A stretch of DNA of 64,000 nucleotides from Caecitellus pseudoparvulus (lineage: Eukaryota > Bigyra: Bicosoecida): assembly GCA_965644315.1 (NCBI GenBank), contig CBFFRQ010000032.1:186001-250000 (forward strand), in the 5' to 3' direction. The notes under the pieces are model-generated. The model ran no database searches and had not been told where the DNA came from. It saw only the letters and a program-made list of their open reading frames with translations. This document shows, piece by piece, positions 1-10,235 of this stretch. The position numbers were made by a program, and so were the translations under genes. Each line of letters opens with the position of its first letter. Within the stretch, counting starts at the first letter, position 1.

Positions 1-621
1 CAAGCGGAAGTGCTTGAAGAGCACATGGAGAGAAACCCCGACACGCCCCCCAAAGTTGCCGCATCCCTCGTGGCATCTCACCGCATCGATGCTGGCATTG
101 CGGCTGAACTGGCTCTGAGCGTGGGCATCGGCACCGACACGGAGGAGCTGTCTTACATTCGAGACGAGCTGCTGAACTCCGATGCAAACCTACGCGTCAA
201 GAGTCGGTACCATGTGCAGTTCGTCAAGCCAGCCGTGCGAGAAGTGCGGGCGGTTGTGAGGGGCGAGCTGCCGCCAGGCAAACTGCAGTGGAGCTTCCGG
301 CACACTCTGCTGCTGTATGGCATGTTGTTCACGGTGGGCGGTACGCAGCAAGGCAAGGCATGGTTGAACAAGGCAGCTATCAGCCCGCCAGGTGGCGACA
401 GGGTTCTGCAAGAGACGTCCGGAGGTCTGGCAGATTTCCGCAGCGCGGTGCACGAACTGCTCACGTCACTTGTTGGGGTGTTCCGCCTCACTTCCCCCGA
501 ACAACAGGTGGCGTTGCCCGCCAGCGACCCAGCGTTAGACCACCTGCCTCTGGGTGATGCGCAGCGCCGAGCCTGTGTGCAAGCGGTGCACAACCACGTG
601 CGGTTCTTGGCATGGGAGTGA
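1..621 (+). CDS. C-terminal part of an unrecognised protein (cut by window start)
   Basis: The frame is open from the first base and ends at TGA 619-621, giving about 206 residues without an N-terminus. The visible part is mixed hydrophobic and charged, looks helical and soluble, and has no signal peptide, membrane segment or motif I recognise. It ends in FLAWE. The stop lies two bases from the stop of the convergent ankyrin gene. Regular codon-like composition across the whole stretch and a compact end suggest a real exon rather than a shadow frame, but the function is unknown. Confidence 0.55.
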   Translation, partial: QAEVLEEHMERNPDTPPKVAASLVASHRIDAGIAAELALSVGIGTDTEELSYIRDELLNSDANLRVKSRYHVQFVKPAVREVRAVVRGELPPGKLQWSFRHTLLLYGMLFTVGGTQQGKAWLNKAAISPPGGDRVLQETSGGLADFRSAVHELLTSLVGVFRLTSPEQQVALPASDPALDHLPLGDAQRRACVQAVHNHVRFLAWE

Positions 622-623
622 AT

Positions 624-1937
624 TCAACTCGCTAGGCTGGCTTGGGCACGCAGCAACAGTGGCAGGCGGCGGCGGCGATAGTGCGCGAAACCCGCCAGCT
701 CGGCGATTTGCCGCGCCTGGCCGGCATTCACGGCTGTGGCCACCTGTTGCGTGCCATGCAGTCGCACAAGTGTCGCTGCAACGCAGCAGGCTTCGGCGAA
801 CCCCGGCTCCCCCCGCTGAACCTGCACCCTTTGGAACATGCGAGTCACCAGCCCACCCGTGATGACACGGAGGAAAGGGGTGGCGTCTTCGAACTTGGCA
901 ATGTCCTGACGCTGTTCACCCTGTGTGAAGAAGTTGCCCGCCCGTTCCTGTGTCAGCAGGCGACGCTCTGCATCTTGCAGCTCCTCCTGATCCCACGTGT
1001 CCAAGGGCACCTCACATGTGGCTTCTGCAGGTGCTGACCAAGAGTACACGTGCAAACCCACGTCGGCACCCCATGCTCGCATCTCCTGCATGACGGGTCT
1101 GCACATGTGCGCCAACAGCGCGACAAAGTCAATGGAGTTAGCCCCGGGTTGGGTAGCTGGGCGGGGAGAGACCATCCTGAGCAGGCACACAACAGCATGG
1201 TGCAAGTCTGGGCGCAGCTGGCGGTGCTGCAGCATGTTCGTCAGGACGAGGGGACGCCGCCCGGCACTCTCCACCCACACATCGTGCAGCTGCATCTTGG
1301 CAGTTACCTCTTGGACAAGCAGAAGCGACTGCATGTCTCCCCCGTGCACAGTGCACTCCATTGGCAGCGTCGCTTGCACTTCTTTGTATCGGTCTTCCCA
1401 GTCAGGATAGTGACACTTCACCCGTGCCCAGTGCTGCAGCAGCGTGCGCACACAGGCGGCGTGTCCGTGGAACGCGGCCACCATGAGCGGCGAGGGCGCG
1501 TGCAAGTTTCCATCGGGGGAGCCGCCCCGCTGCAGCAGCAGGCGCAGCACAGCCTCATGGCCCTCCGAGCAGGCGCCATGCACAGGTGTCAGCGAGCTCT
1601 CCATGCCCTCCCAGCGGCTCGGGAACCCCACCATGCACCGCAGCATGGGGTGAACTGCCCGCGGGTCTGCGCCCATGTCCAGCAGCTGCCGCACCTGCCC
1701 CAGCTCCCCCCGCCGCGCGGTGCTGAACAGGTGCCAGTCCTTCTTCCACTGCTCCTCGACGGGCCTGCCGTCCCACAGCTCCATGCCATTTGGCCCGTCA
1801 CCTTCAAAGTGCCCCTCCCACTCGTCCTCGGCTGGCCCGCCCCCGAAGTCGCCAAAGCCACCCTGGAGAGCGCCCTGCAATTGAAATCCTAGCTCCACGT
1901 CTTCTTGGCCAAAGGCGAAGCCCTGCGGGTCAGCCAT
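624..1937 (-). CDS. Ankyrin-repeat protein, 437 aa
   Basis: A single-exon reading frame starts at ATG 1937 (MADPQGF) and stops at 624. Residues 1-60 are Gly/Glu-rich and acidic. Around residues 65-170 there are about three ankyrin-type units: an ARRGELGQVRQLLDMGADP helix pair, then TPVHGACSEGHEAVLRLLL, then SPLMVAAFHGHAACVRTLL. The C-terminal 250 residues have no recognised domain and end in an Arg-rich stretch. Ankyrin repeats mediate protein-protein binding; the partner cannot be told. It converges on the gene ending at 621 with only two bases between stops, so the 3' UTRs must overlap. It is not a sequence match to the ankyrin gene at 55.4-57.6 kb beyond the repeat type. Confidence 0.8.
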   Translation of the reverse strand: MADPQGFAFGQEDVELGFQLQGALQGGFGDFGGGPAEDEWEGHFEGDGPNGMELWDGRPVEEQWKKDWHLFSTARRGELGQVRQLLDMGADPRAVHPMLRCMVGFPSRWEGMESSLTPVHGACSEGHEAVLRLLLQRGGSPDGNLHAPSPLMVAAFHGHAACVRTLLQHWARVKCHYPDWEDRYKEVQATLPMECTVHGGDMQSLLLVQEVTAKMQLHDVWVESAGRRPLVLTNMLQHRQLRPDLHHAVVCLLRMVSPRPATQPGANSIDFVALLAHMCRPVMQEMRAWGADVGLHVYSWSAPAEATCEVPLDTWDQEELQDAERRLLTQERAGNFFTQGEQRQDIAKFEDATPFLRVITGGLVTRMFQRVQVQRGEPGFAEACCVAATLVRLHGTQQVATAVNAGQARQIAELAGFAHYRRRRLPLLLRAQASLAS

Positions 1938-2350
1938 GCCTGACTAGAGCGCGCTCGGGGCGCTCCAGCGAAATGGCGGCCACACCCAACTGTTGCATGC
2001 AGCGACGCAGGCGGGAGCATCAGGTCAAACGGAGGTCAAATCAAGTGAAAACTACCCGATGTTACTAGATTTTGTGGTCAGAACCCTAACTGTTTCCCAC
2101 AGGAGGTGGCACTGCCGTGGGGGGGGTCGACGGGGAGTGCCGTGGGCTGGTCGATTTCCGCGCAGGCCCCATTTCTGTCCGGACCAAAAACAGAGGCGGC
2201 GAAATGCCATTTCATATCATCTTCAAGTTCGACAGCTGGTAGCCTGCATCTGCGGGTTCCTTGCTTCCGCCTTTCTGCCGTGACTTCAGGCTGGTTTTTT
2301 GTTTGGCGTGGTGGGCCCGACCTTTCTGCTCTTGCTCGCAAGCACACGGC
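1938..2350. promoter_or_regulatory. Divergent intergenic region, 413 bp
   Basis: This lies between two divergent start codons and must hold both promoters. It is less GC-rich than the flanking genes in its first 150 bp. A pyrimidine-rich stretch ending in CCCACAG near 2096-2102 could be the acceptor of a 5'-UTR intron for the rightward gene. No TATA box, RNA gene or repeat is evident. Confidence 0.35.
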
Positions 2351-5300
2351 ATGTCGCAAGCTGGACCAGGAGGTGCAAAAGGCTACGAAATCCCACGCTT
2401 GGCACCTGGTTTATCGCGAAATAAACCATGGATTCCAGTTGATCACATGAAGGGCGAACTTGTGGAGCCTGCAGTGTGCACGCTCAGCTTGCCTGGCACG
2501 AAAGCCACGACCCGGCTCTCCGTCCGTTCCTTCCTTCGCGCATGCCCAGCTGTCAATACAGCCGTCGCAAGTGGAAATGCCCTTGTTCTTCCTCACTTCC
2601 CTGTCGGTGGCATTCGGCGTGGACGGGCTGCCCTCTTGCGCGAAGTGGCCCAGCGACTGGGCAGGTCCAGCAGCTTGGATGCAGTGTGCGAGCGAGTGGA
2701 CAGGGACGTACGAGGCACCTTGCACAAGTATGAGTGCGTCTTTGCGAGCAAGGGCGGCGAGATGGGTTTGACGGGGCTCCTGGACCCCACGAATATTCTG
2801 TGGGGGCAAGGGCCGTTCGCTCCGTGGGCCGATGGGGCTTCGGGCGCCGCCGCTCCCGCGGGTGATCTTCCGCGCCACCCCCTAGAGCCCCTGTACCCAG
2901 AAAGCGATTCCGCGTCGTCAGACTCTTCTGATGATTTTGACGGGCACTTTGCTGCGCAGTCAGCAGATTCCCCCGTCGGTGCCGAGTTCGTGCCACTGTG
3001 CATGTTATTCTGGGGAGTGGAGAGGGGCGACCCGCACTTCTTGGCAATGGCCAGACAGAGCATCCACACTTTTGTCAACCAGTTTCGTGGTGTCAATAGT
3101 TTGGACTGTTCTGCTGGGGGGGGGCTGCAGCACTGGCTGCGTTTCGTGCTTCGCACTGTGCCGGTCTTGCTCGCGGGGCACTGCCGAGACTTTGCCCAGC
3201 ACTTCTTGCTGCAAGCTACAGCAGCAGTGTGCCCCAGCCTCACAAGTGGCAGTGTCTTGGCGTCGCTTTGCAAGCAGTCCCTGCTAGAGGCAGAGCAGCT
3301 GCGCTTGGCTGCTCAGCTGCGTACGACGTGCGGTGATTGCGACGCTGCGATGCTAATGTCTGCTGTGGCCCTTGCCGCAGCGGGGGGCCACTGGGCGTTC
3401 ATAGCCTGCCTGCTGGATGCATCTGGCGAAGCTTTCCCGGATCCACTGCTTGGGGTCTTGGGGACGACAGCCCTGTTGTGCTGGGATGCAGCTTGTGCGT
3501 GTGGCGGACAGCCGCAGCCAGGAGCTGACACTCTACACAAGCTCCTTTGCTGCGACGGCACACATGAACTGCGTAGCATGGTCGAATTCTCCAGCGCCCT
3601 TCACATTGCCCTCTTCAGGCTTGCCGTCGTGAAGGACTCAGTCGAGGCGTTCCGGCTGTCGGCCGAAACTGCAGATAAAGTGTTGACGGGGAGGGTTACC
3701 GTGGCCCCTGTCGTGCAAGTCCAGGATGACGGCACCGCAGGTGGTGATGAGAAGGCGAGGGCCACCCCCTCTGCAGTCCGCAAAGCTCTGCTGAACCTCC
3801 TTCCTGAAGTGCTCGAGGCTGGCGCGTTGCCTCTGGCACTGCGATGTGCCAGCCCGGACGCAGCTGCCCCTGTCTTCGATCCCAAGGCCAGCTTCCCTTT
3901 CCCCGTTGGCATGGAGGTTGGGACTGCCTCCCGACCGCGTATCGGCATGCAGCGACTTGCCACTGCCATGGCGCTCAACGAGAGCGTCCCCCAAGCCGCG
4001 TGGGTTGCAGACCAAGTCCTGCGTGCGATGCAGCCAACCAGCGCGTGGACTGACCAGGACGGCCTTCTGGCGTTGACACACAACATTGCCTCAGAAGCCG
4101 TGAAAGAGGGGCGTGTGGATCTCTTCCAGGCCATCATAGATTGGGCCCAGACAAGCGGGCAAGGTCACCCAATCATCACCACAGTGCTGGCCATCGGGCG
4201 GGCAGGGAGACACTGCAAGGCACGCCATCCGTATGTGCAGCAGGACGCAGACAACTTTTTCAAGTGGATGTGCACTGCCAGTGCAAATGGCGATGAGGAA
4301 ATGCTTGGGGAGCTGTGCAGGCTGGTGCAAGCTGCCCTGAGTGGCGCATATACGTCCCACTCGCAGTCCGACGCTGGAGCTGCCTCTTCACCAGGGGCCA
4401 CCTCTCTTTTCCGTGGACGACTTCAGCCCGTGCTTGAGATTGATGTGTCTGGCTTTGAGTACGCACAGGCACTGGTCTCGGCCAAGGGTGGGCACGCCTG
4501 GGGGGCAGCTTGCAAGGTCTTGGCGCCGCATGCAAGAGACCCCCGAGCACGTGCTGCGTTTTACCGAGGATTGGAATCGCTGTTGAAGGAAGGAGAGCTT
4601 GAGAGCATTGCCTGGTTCAGAAAAGGCCACGTCATTCCCACAGACAGCCTTAAAATCAGTGCTAGACAAGCCATACTAGCCGTGCAGCATCCTCGTGTTC
4701 TGTGCAGCGTTCTGCACGATGACAGACTCCAGGGGGTGGTACCATGGACCGTGCCTGTATTGCGCGGGGGCGCCACCGACGCTCACCTATGTCTGCAGCT
4801 TCTCGCAGCTGTTTGGTGCAATCAAGAGACTGCCGTGCTCGCACTACAATCGTTCTGCGCTGCTGGCGTGCTGCCGCTTCTCTTCGAAGCTGCTCACAGC
4901 GAGCTTGCGAAAGCCTCGGAACGACGCATCGATGAAGGTGCTCGGCATGCGAATCGTGGTTTCCCTCACCTCGAACGTCTCGCTGACTTTGATTCAGAAT
5001 TAGGCACAGACTCCGACTCCCACTCCGACTCAGACTCAGACTCAGACTCGAGCAGTGACAGTGGCGTGGCTGTTGGCATGCTCGGGAAGGGTGGGTTGGT
5101 TCCGTTGCCGGCACAGCAGAGGGTTCGTCGCTTGGCCAATCGCACCGACCGGCCTGTGCCTGACAAGGCCAGGTGTAGTACTGCTGATTCGGGCTCGGAC
5201 TCGAGCAGTGGCAGCGGTTTGGCTTCTGGCATGCTCGAGAAGGCGGGGTTGATTCCGTTACCCCCGCAGCAAAGGGCCCGCCACTTGGGCAAGCGCACGG

Positions 5301-6331
5301 ACGAGCCGGTGGTTGACAAGCGCAACTTCAGTGTTGCCGACTCAGACTCAGACTCGAGCAGTGGCAGTGGCGTGGCTGCTGGCATGCTCGGTAGGGGTGG
5401 GTTGGTTCCGTTGCCGGCACAGCAGAGGGTTCGTCGCTTCGCCAATCGCACGCACAAACCGGTGGCGGCCAAGTCTGAGCACAATGCTGCTGACTTTAGC
5501 TCCGACTCCGACTCTGACTCCGACTCCGACGCCGGCGCCGAGCACGGAAGATTCAAATCAGATCCAGGCCTCGCAGTGCCACAGCAACAGCAATTGGAGC
5601 TTGTGATGCCTCCGGATAGCGACGAAGAGCCCCAGCAAGGGCTTTTTCCAGCTTCTCAATTATTTGTTCCGCTTGCGAATGGTGGAGAAGGGCAGCCAGA
5701 AATGCTGCCGCAGCGCTGGGGCGGCAACCGAGGAGGAGGCGGCCTTGCTGAATTGAGCGAAGTCTTGACGCCTGGCGGGCCTCAGTGGGGCATTGATGAG
5801 CCTCACGCTGCCTTCTCTGCCCTGTTGCTGGGAATCGCCGAGTGGAGCTGCATCCCGCCCTGTCCTGCAGCTGCTGGTTTTATTTTTGATGTTGCAGGGG
5901 ACAGTGTGGGACTATTGGTGCCACTTCTTCTGAAGGAGTTGTACGGTGGTAGCTCCGTGGCCGGGAGCGAACTGCACGTGTGGGACGCTCTGACTCGTGC
6001 TGAGCATGGCATGGCATACTTGCATGGAGAGGCTGCCTTGCTGTGTGCTGTGCACCATGCAGCGTGCGAAGCCGTGGCGGAGGGCTTCGACAGCGCACCG
6101 TGGCTGCCAGCGCTTGTGCAGCGGACACGGCGGGATGTGGCGCAGGCATGTGGACGTGGCCAAATACCAGACAAGGGAAGAGAGCTTGTGCAAGGCTTGC
6201 TGGGCTGGGAGAAGCCAGCCCGAGTTGCTGGTGACGTGGCGTGGTGTGGATGGGACCGCCAGTCTGGATTGCTTCGGCGGGACTTGGTGCTGGCTCGAGC
6301 CGCGATGCAAAGAGGCCGGCTAGGCAAATAG
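2351..6331 (+). CDS. Unrecognised large protein with Ser/Asp tracts and three 51-residue repeats, 1,326 aa
   Basis: The start is chosen at ATG 2351 (MSQAGPG), because the stretch up to the next in-frame ATG at 2447 reads like protein; the frame is open back to 2261 without an ATG. The N-terminal two thirds is a helix-rich soluble region with ankyrin-like character (for example near 3340-3640) but no clear repeat consensus. About 5035-5493 encodes three tandem 51-residue units, each with a (S/D/G)-rich head and the core GMLxxxGLxPLPxQQRxRxxxxRT, framed by SDSDSD runs on both sides. The final 250 residues are again folded-looking. No signal peptide or membrane segment is seen. The acidic Ser tracts look like CK2-type phosphorylation targets (inference). 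Function unknown. Confidence 0.7.
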   Translation: MSQAGPGGAKGYEIPRLAPGLSRNKPWIPVDHMKGELVEPAVCTLSLPGTKATTRLSVRSFLRACPAVNTAVASGNALVLPHFPVGGIRRGRAALLREVAQRLGRSSSLDAVCERVDRDVRGTLHKYECVFASKGGEMGLTGLLDPTNILWGQGPFAPWADGASGAAAPAGDLPRHPLEPLYPESDSASSDSSDDFDGHFAAQSADSPVGAEFVPLCMLFWGVERGDPHFLAMARQSIHTFVNQFRGVNSLDCSAGGGLQHWLRFVLRTVPVLLAGHCRDFAQHFLLQATAAVCPSLTSGSVLASLCKQSLLEAEQLRLAAQLRTTCGDCDAAMLMSAVALAAAGGHWAFIACLLDASGEAFPDPLLGVLGTTALLCWDAACACGGQPQPGADTLHKLLCCDGTHELRSMVEFSSALHIALFRLAVVKDSVEAFRLSAETADKVLTGRVTVAPVVQVQDDGTAGGDEKARATPSAVRKALLNLLPEVLEAGALPLALRCASPDAAAPVFDPKASFPFPVGMEVGTASRPRIGMQRLATAMALNESVPQAAWVADQVLRAMQPTSAWTDQDGLLALTHNIASEAVKEGRVDLFQAIIDWAQTSGQGHPIITTVLAIGRAGRHCKARHPYVQQDADNFFKWMCTASANGDEEMLGELCRLVQAALSGAYTSHSQSDAGAASSPGATSLFRGRLQPVLEIDVSGFEYAQALVSAKGGHAWGAACKVLAPHARDPRARAAFYRGLESLLKEGELESIAWFRKGHVIPTDSLKISARQAILAVQHPRVLCSVLHDDRLQGVVPWTVPVLRGGATDAHLCLQLLAAVWCNQETAVLALQSFCAAGVLPLLFEAAHSELAKASERRIDEGARHANRGFPHLERLADFDSELGTDSDSHSDSDSDSDSSSDSGVAVGMLGKGGLVPLPAQQRVRRLANRTDRPVPDKARCSTADSGSDSSSGSGLASGMLEKAGLIPLPPQQRARHLGKRTDEPVVDKRNFSVADSDSDSSSGSGVAAGMLGRGGLVPLPAQQRVRRFANRTHKPVAAKSEHNAADFSSDSDSDSDSDAGAEHGRFKSDPGLAVPQQQQLELVMPPDSDEEPQQGLFPASQLFVPLANGGEGQPEMLPQRWGGNRGGGGLAELSEVLTPGGPQWGIDEPHAAFSALLLGIAEWSCIPPCPAAAGFIFDVAGDSVGLLVPLLLKELYGGSSVAGSELHVWDALTRAEHGMAYLHGEAALLCAVHHAACEAVAEGFDSAPWLPALVQRTRRDVAQACGRGQIPDKGRELVQGLLGWEKPARVAGDVAWCGWDRQSGLLRRDLVLARAAMQRGRLGK
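5035..5493 (+). repeat. Three tandem 153-bp coding repeats with flanking Ser-Asp tracts
   Basis: Three adjacent 153-bp units encode 51-residue copies with the shared core GMLxKxGLxPLPxQQRxR. Copies 1 and 3 are closest to each other in the core (GLVPLPAQQRVRR in both), while copy 2 carries several substitutions (LIPLPPQQRAR). Flanking GACTCNGACTC-type runs encode alternating Ser and Asp. Confidence 0.9.
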
Positions 6332-6460
6332 TGCACTCTGGCTTTAAATGCAGTTGCATACGCAGCTCTCAGCAGGGGGTTTCAGAAGGTGCCAGCTCCA
6401 GCATTAGTGCTGACCGCTGGGTCTTCGCTGGGGTGGTCATTCGATTTCCGCAGAGCAGAC

Positions 6461-9400
6461 ATGGCTGATGCGGTGAGCCGGAGCGACTAGAGCAGCTGGC
6501 GCACCCGTTCTCATTGGAACTCGTTGAATTTCTCCTATGCAGGCTGTTCGTGCGACCCTTGCGGCGCGAGCAGACGACCTGGGCTCAGTGTGCCCCCAAG
6601 CTTGGGTGGACTTGGCGCTTTGTGATGTTGCAGCTGGCGCAGACGACATCCTCGGCTACACACAGAAAGCTGTGCAGGAGGTGGAGCAGCAGCAGCGTTC
6701 TACATCCGAGTTCTTGATCCTGCGCACGATTGAGGCAGCTCTGCTCAGGTACGACGCGGCCAGCAGACGTTGTGTGCGCGTTCAGCTGCCGTTACGATAC
6801 CAACGCCCGGTGACACAGTGAGCGGGACATTGACGCGGCGCGGGAGCTGTTCTCGGAACTGAAGGCGAATCCAAAGAGCAAGGGAGTTTGGCAGTTCTGG
6901 TTCTTGTTTGCTGGCGTCGAGGCGCGCGCAGGTATGCAGTGGCCTTCGGCTGTGTGTCCATCAAGTTCCGCAAAGCAACCAGACGACCCTCTTGCGTGCA
7001 CAGGTGAGCCGGAGCGTGCGAGGCAGCTAGTTCAGCTGGGACGCACACACTGTGGACTTGGTACATGTATGAAGGCCCTGGACGAGGCCGTGAAGCTGCA
7101 TGGCGTGCAAGCTCTGGCGAGCGCAACACTCCAGCCGGTGGCTGCCGCGGCTCGTGGCGAGAAAGTGGAGATCTGTGCCCCCGCTCCCTCCACGCGCCGT
7201 CCATTGAGCAGCAAGAGTGTGAACGCAAAGAATTCCACTGAATCCGCTCGGAAAACCCGCCGCTCAGCACGTCTGGCGGCAGCGCCGCCGGCTGCAGCAA
7301 GCACAGCGGCCGACGAGGATGACGACACGATCGTCTTCAATTTCTCGCGAACACGCAGGCGGGGCCGGAGGCGCTCACCAGAACCAGATTCTACGCCTTC
7401 CACTGAGCCTGCTGCAGCACCCGCGCCTTCCTCCACTGCCGCTGCCGCTGTCCCACCCACCGCTGAGCAGTCTCGCACCACTGAGGCAGCAGGTGCAAGG
7501 CAGCGGCCCAGTTTCCGGAAGTATGGGGGGGCGCTGCGAGTGCCTGCGTCCAGGTCGGGCCGCAAGTCTCTCATGCCAGGCGCCTTGCCGCCGCTCAGCC
7601 CAGTGCAGGAGGACGGCGGCTCCGCCTCGGGGGAGGAGGGGGAGTCGGCCAAGACGCAAACCAAGCAGGGCAACGCCAGCAAGCCCAAGGCGTTCGTCAT
7701 GCCAGCGTACATGAAAGAGTGGAAACCGCTGTCCCATCGGGCCAAACTCAGCGCAAGTGGCCGGCTGAGTGCCGAGGAGCTGCCCAGCGCCGCAGGCAGC
7801 GGTGGGGCCACTGGCCCTCGCCGTAGGGGGGGCTCAGGCGGCCTGGCAGCACCCCCCCTCGCACCCCCCACCTCAGTGCCGGACAGCACTCCTCACCGAC
7901 ACAGTGCAGGCGAAGCGACACCTGTCTCTGCCGGTGTCCAGGAGTCGCAGAAGGCGGGCACTTCGCTGGGTGGGAGCCGACGTGGCCGCGATGCCGAGTC
8001 GGTGGCTGACGAGGGTGTGGCCAAAGCAACCCGCACTGCAAAGGCACAGACATCGCCCTCAGCCTCTGAATCGACCAAGGGCAGTAGCCACAGTGGTGAA
8101 ATCCGCTCTCCACCGGCAACGGCAGCCCGGCAAGAAACCGCAGCGGATGACGATGGTGACAGCACGCTGGAGTCACCCGTCATCACCTTCAAGCCACGCA
8201 GTGTGGCCCTGCTGGGCACGCACACGGCCAAAGCACCCTCTCCGCAGACAGCAGCCCCTGACGCACCCTCGGTGGGTGGCAGTGACGGAGGCACCATTGA
8301 GTTCCAGCCTCGTGCACGCAAGGCTAGTCGCAGGAGCGAAGGACAGTCCGCGCCCGTGGCGACAGCACAGTCCAGCCAGCTCGACGCCGACGCTGACGCC
8401 GACGCTGACACAGTAGTGGAGGGTGCGGGCGGCAGCACACAAGGCAGCGCCCCCCAGGCTCCAGCCAGTGCCTCCGCTGCCCACACGCAAGCCAGCACCG
8501 CCTGTGCCCACTCTCACACGGCAGGGGTGGGGGCAGAAGCCTCCGGGAATCCCTTTGCGGCACTGCTGTCTGACCGCAGCCTGGTCACCGTGAACGGCAT
8601 GCCGTACGTGCGGCTGGAGGTCATCGGCCGAGGGGGGTCGTCCAAGGTGTTCCGGGTGCTGGGCCCTGACCTGCAAGTGTACGCGCTGAAGCGCGTGAAG
8701 CTTGGGCGGGGGGACAGCGGCAGCTTGGCGTCGTTCGCCAACGAGATCGCCCTGCTGCGACGGCTGGCTGGCAAGGCCAACATCATCCGGCTGGTGGACG
8801 CGGAGGTGAATGCCCCGCGCAAGACCATCCACGTCGTGATGGAGGCGGGCGAGATTGACCTCAGCAAGCTGCTGGCCCGAGAGCGCAGTGCTGCCGCTGA
8901 TGGCAGCTCCGGCGCCCGCCCGCCTCTTGCCGGGCGCATTGGCGACCTGGACGGTAACTTCCTGCGCCTGACGTGGCGGCAGATGCTGGAGGCAGTGGGC
9001 ACTATCCACGCGGAGCGCATCGTGCACGGGGACTTGAAGCCCGCCAACTTCGTCTTCGTTGCGGGGACGCTGAAGCTCATTGACTTCGGCATCGCCAAGG
9101 CCATCTCCACCAACACCACCAACATCTACCGCGAGTCACAGGTGGGCACGCTGAACTACATGTCCCCCGAGGCCATCCTGGACACCTCTGGCAGCGTAGG
9201 CGGCGGCCGGGGTGGGCGCAGTGCCCGCATGCGCCTGGGCCGTGCCTCTGACGTGTGGTCCATGGGCTGCATCCTGTACCAGATGGTGTACGGCCGGACC
9301 CCGTTCGCACACTTGAGCCTGGTGCAGAAGCTGCACAGCATCACCGACCCCACGTACGAGGTGGACTTCCCCCCCACGGGGCAGCCAGCTCTGGATGCAG

Positions 9401-9954
9401 TGCTGGCCGCCTGCTTGACTCGGGACCCGGCGGCGCGCCCCAGCATTGAGCAGTTACTGCAGCACGAGTTCCTGGCCCCAGGCGTGTCAGCCCCGGCCGC
9501 TTCCCCTCACCTGCCTGCCCAAGGTCCCAGTGCCTCAGACTTGATGGAAGCGCTGGCCCAGCCAGCCGCCCTGTCATCGCTGGACCAGCTTGCCAAGCCA
9601 GACTGCAGGGCTCAAGTGCTGGCTGCGCTGGCGGAGGGTGGGCCCACCGCTGCTGCCACGGCCCTGGTGCGCTCGGCTGAGAGCAGCGCTGCCGCGGGCC
9701 AGGACAAGAAAGCCGCAAGCGCAGCGCAGACGCCTGCAGCCCCCCGCCTGCCCTCCGCACTCGCCTCTGGCATCAAGCTGGGCAGCAGCCGCCTGCGCAA
9801 GGCAGCGCCCCAAGCCAAGCCAACGAAACAAGACGATGGCAGCGACTTGGAGAGTGTTTTGCGGCGGGGGCTGGCCAAGCGCTTCGCTGCGCTGCACGGG
9901 GATGATGAGAGCGCCACAGATGAAGGGGAGTTCACGTTCACGACGGTGCACTGA
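6461..9954 (+). CDS. MPS1/TTK: Dual-specificity spindle checkpoint kinase MPS1/TTK, 1,093 aa
   Basis: Four exons: 6461-6472, 6543-6748, 6819-6931 and 7004-9954 (introns 70, 70 and 72 bp; GTGAGC, GTACGA and GTATGC donors, all CAG acceptors). Exons 1-3 build an N-terminal TPR-like helical region (ARELFSELKANPKSKGVW, then GEPERARQLVQ), as in TTK, which targets it to kinetochores. A long disordered, basic and Ser/Pro-rich linker follows. The kinase domain is at about 645-934: GRGGSSKVF glycine loop, catalytic Lys673, HGDLKPANF with Asp787, DFG Asp804, and the TTK-type activation segment SQVGTLNYMSPEA. This combination is specific to the MPS1 family, which phosphorylates KNL1 and others to recruit checkpoint proteins. 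An insertion of about 20 Gly/Arg-rich residues follows the PEAI motif. The 12-bp first coding exon (MADA) is unusual. Confidence 0.93.
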
Positions 9955-10235
9955 TGCTCACGAGGCCGCCCAGCTGCGTTTGCGGGCCGAAGGCTGACAG
10001 AGCTGCTGTAAAACACGCCCACGATCAACAATCCAGCGGCCCATGTGGCAGATCGAACACGTTCAGTCACTTCTTGCCTGCCCATGTCGCCCTGCTGCTT
10101 CTTCAGGTTTGTCTTGACCTGCGCTTTCTGGCAGGATTAGTGCCTTGCGGGTCAAGCCAGCCAGCTTGCGCTTGGCTGTGCAAGAAGCGGGAATATTGGA
10201 GGGCAGGGAGCCCCGGCACAAGCACGAGTGGGGAA

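Noticed and set aside
2078-2100. Telomere-like ACCCTAAC
   Set aside because: One copy only, with no array.
8173-9027. 284-aa antisense ORF over the MPS1 kinase domain
   Set aside because: The sense strand encodes all kinase motifs; the antisense frame is a shadow.
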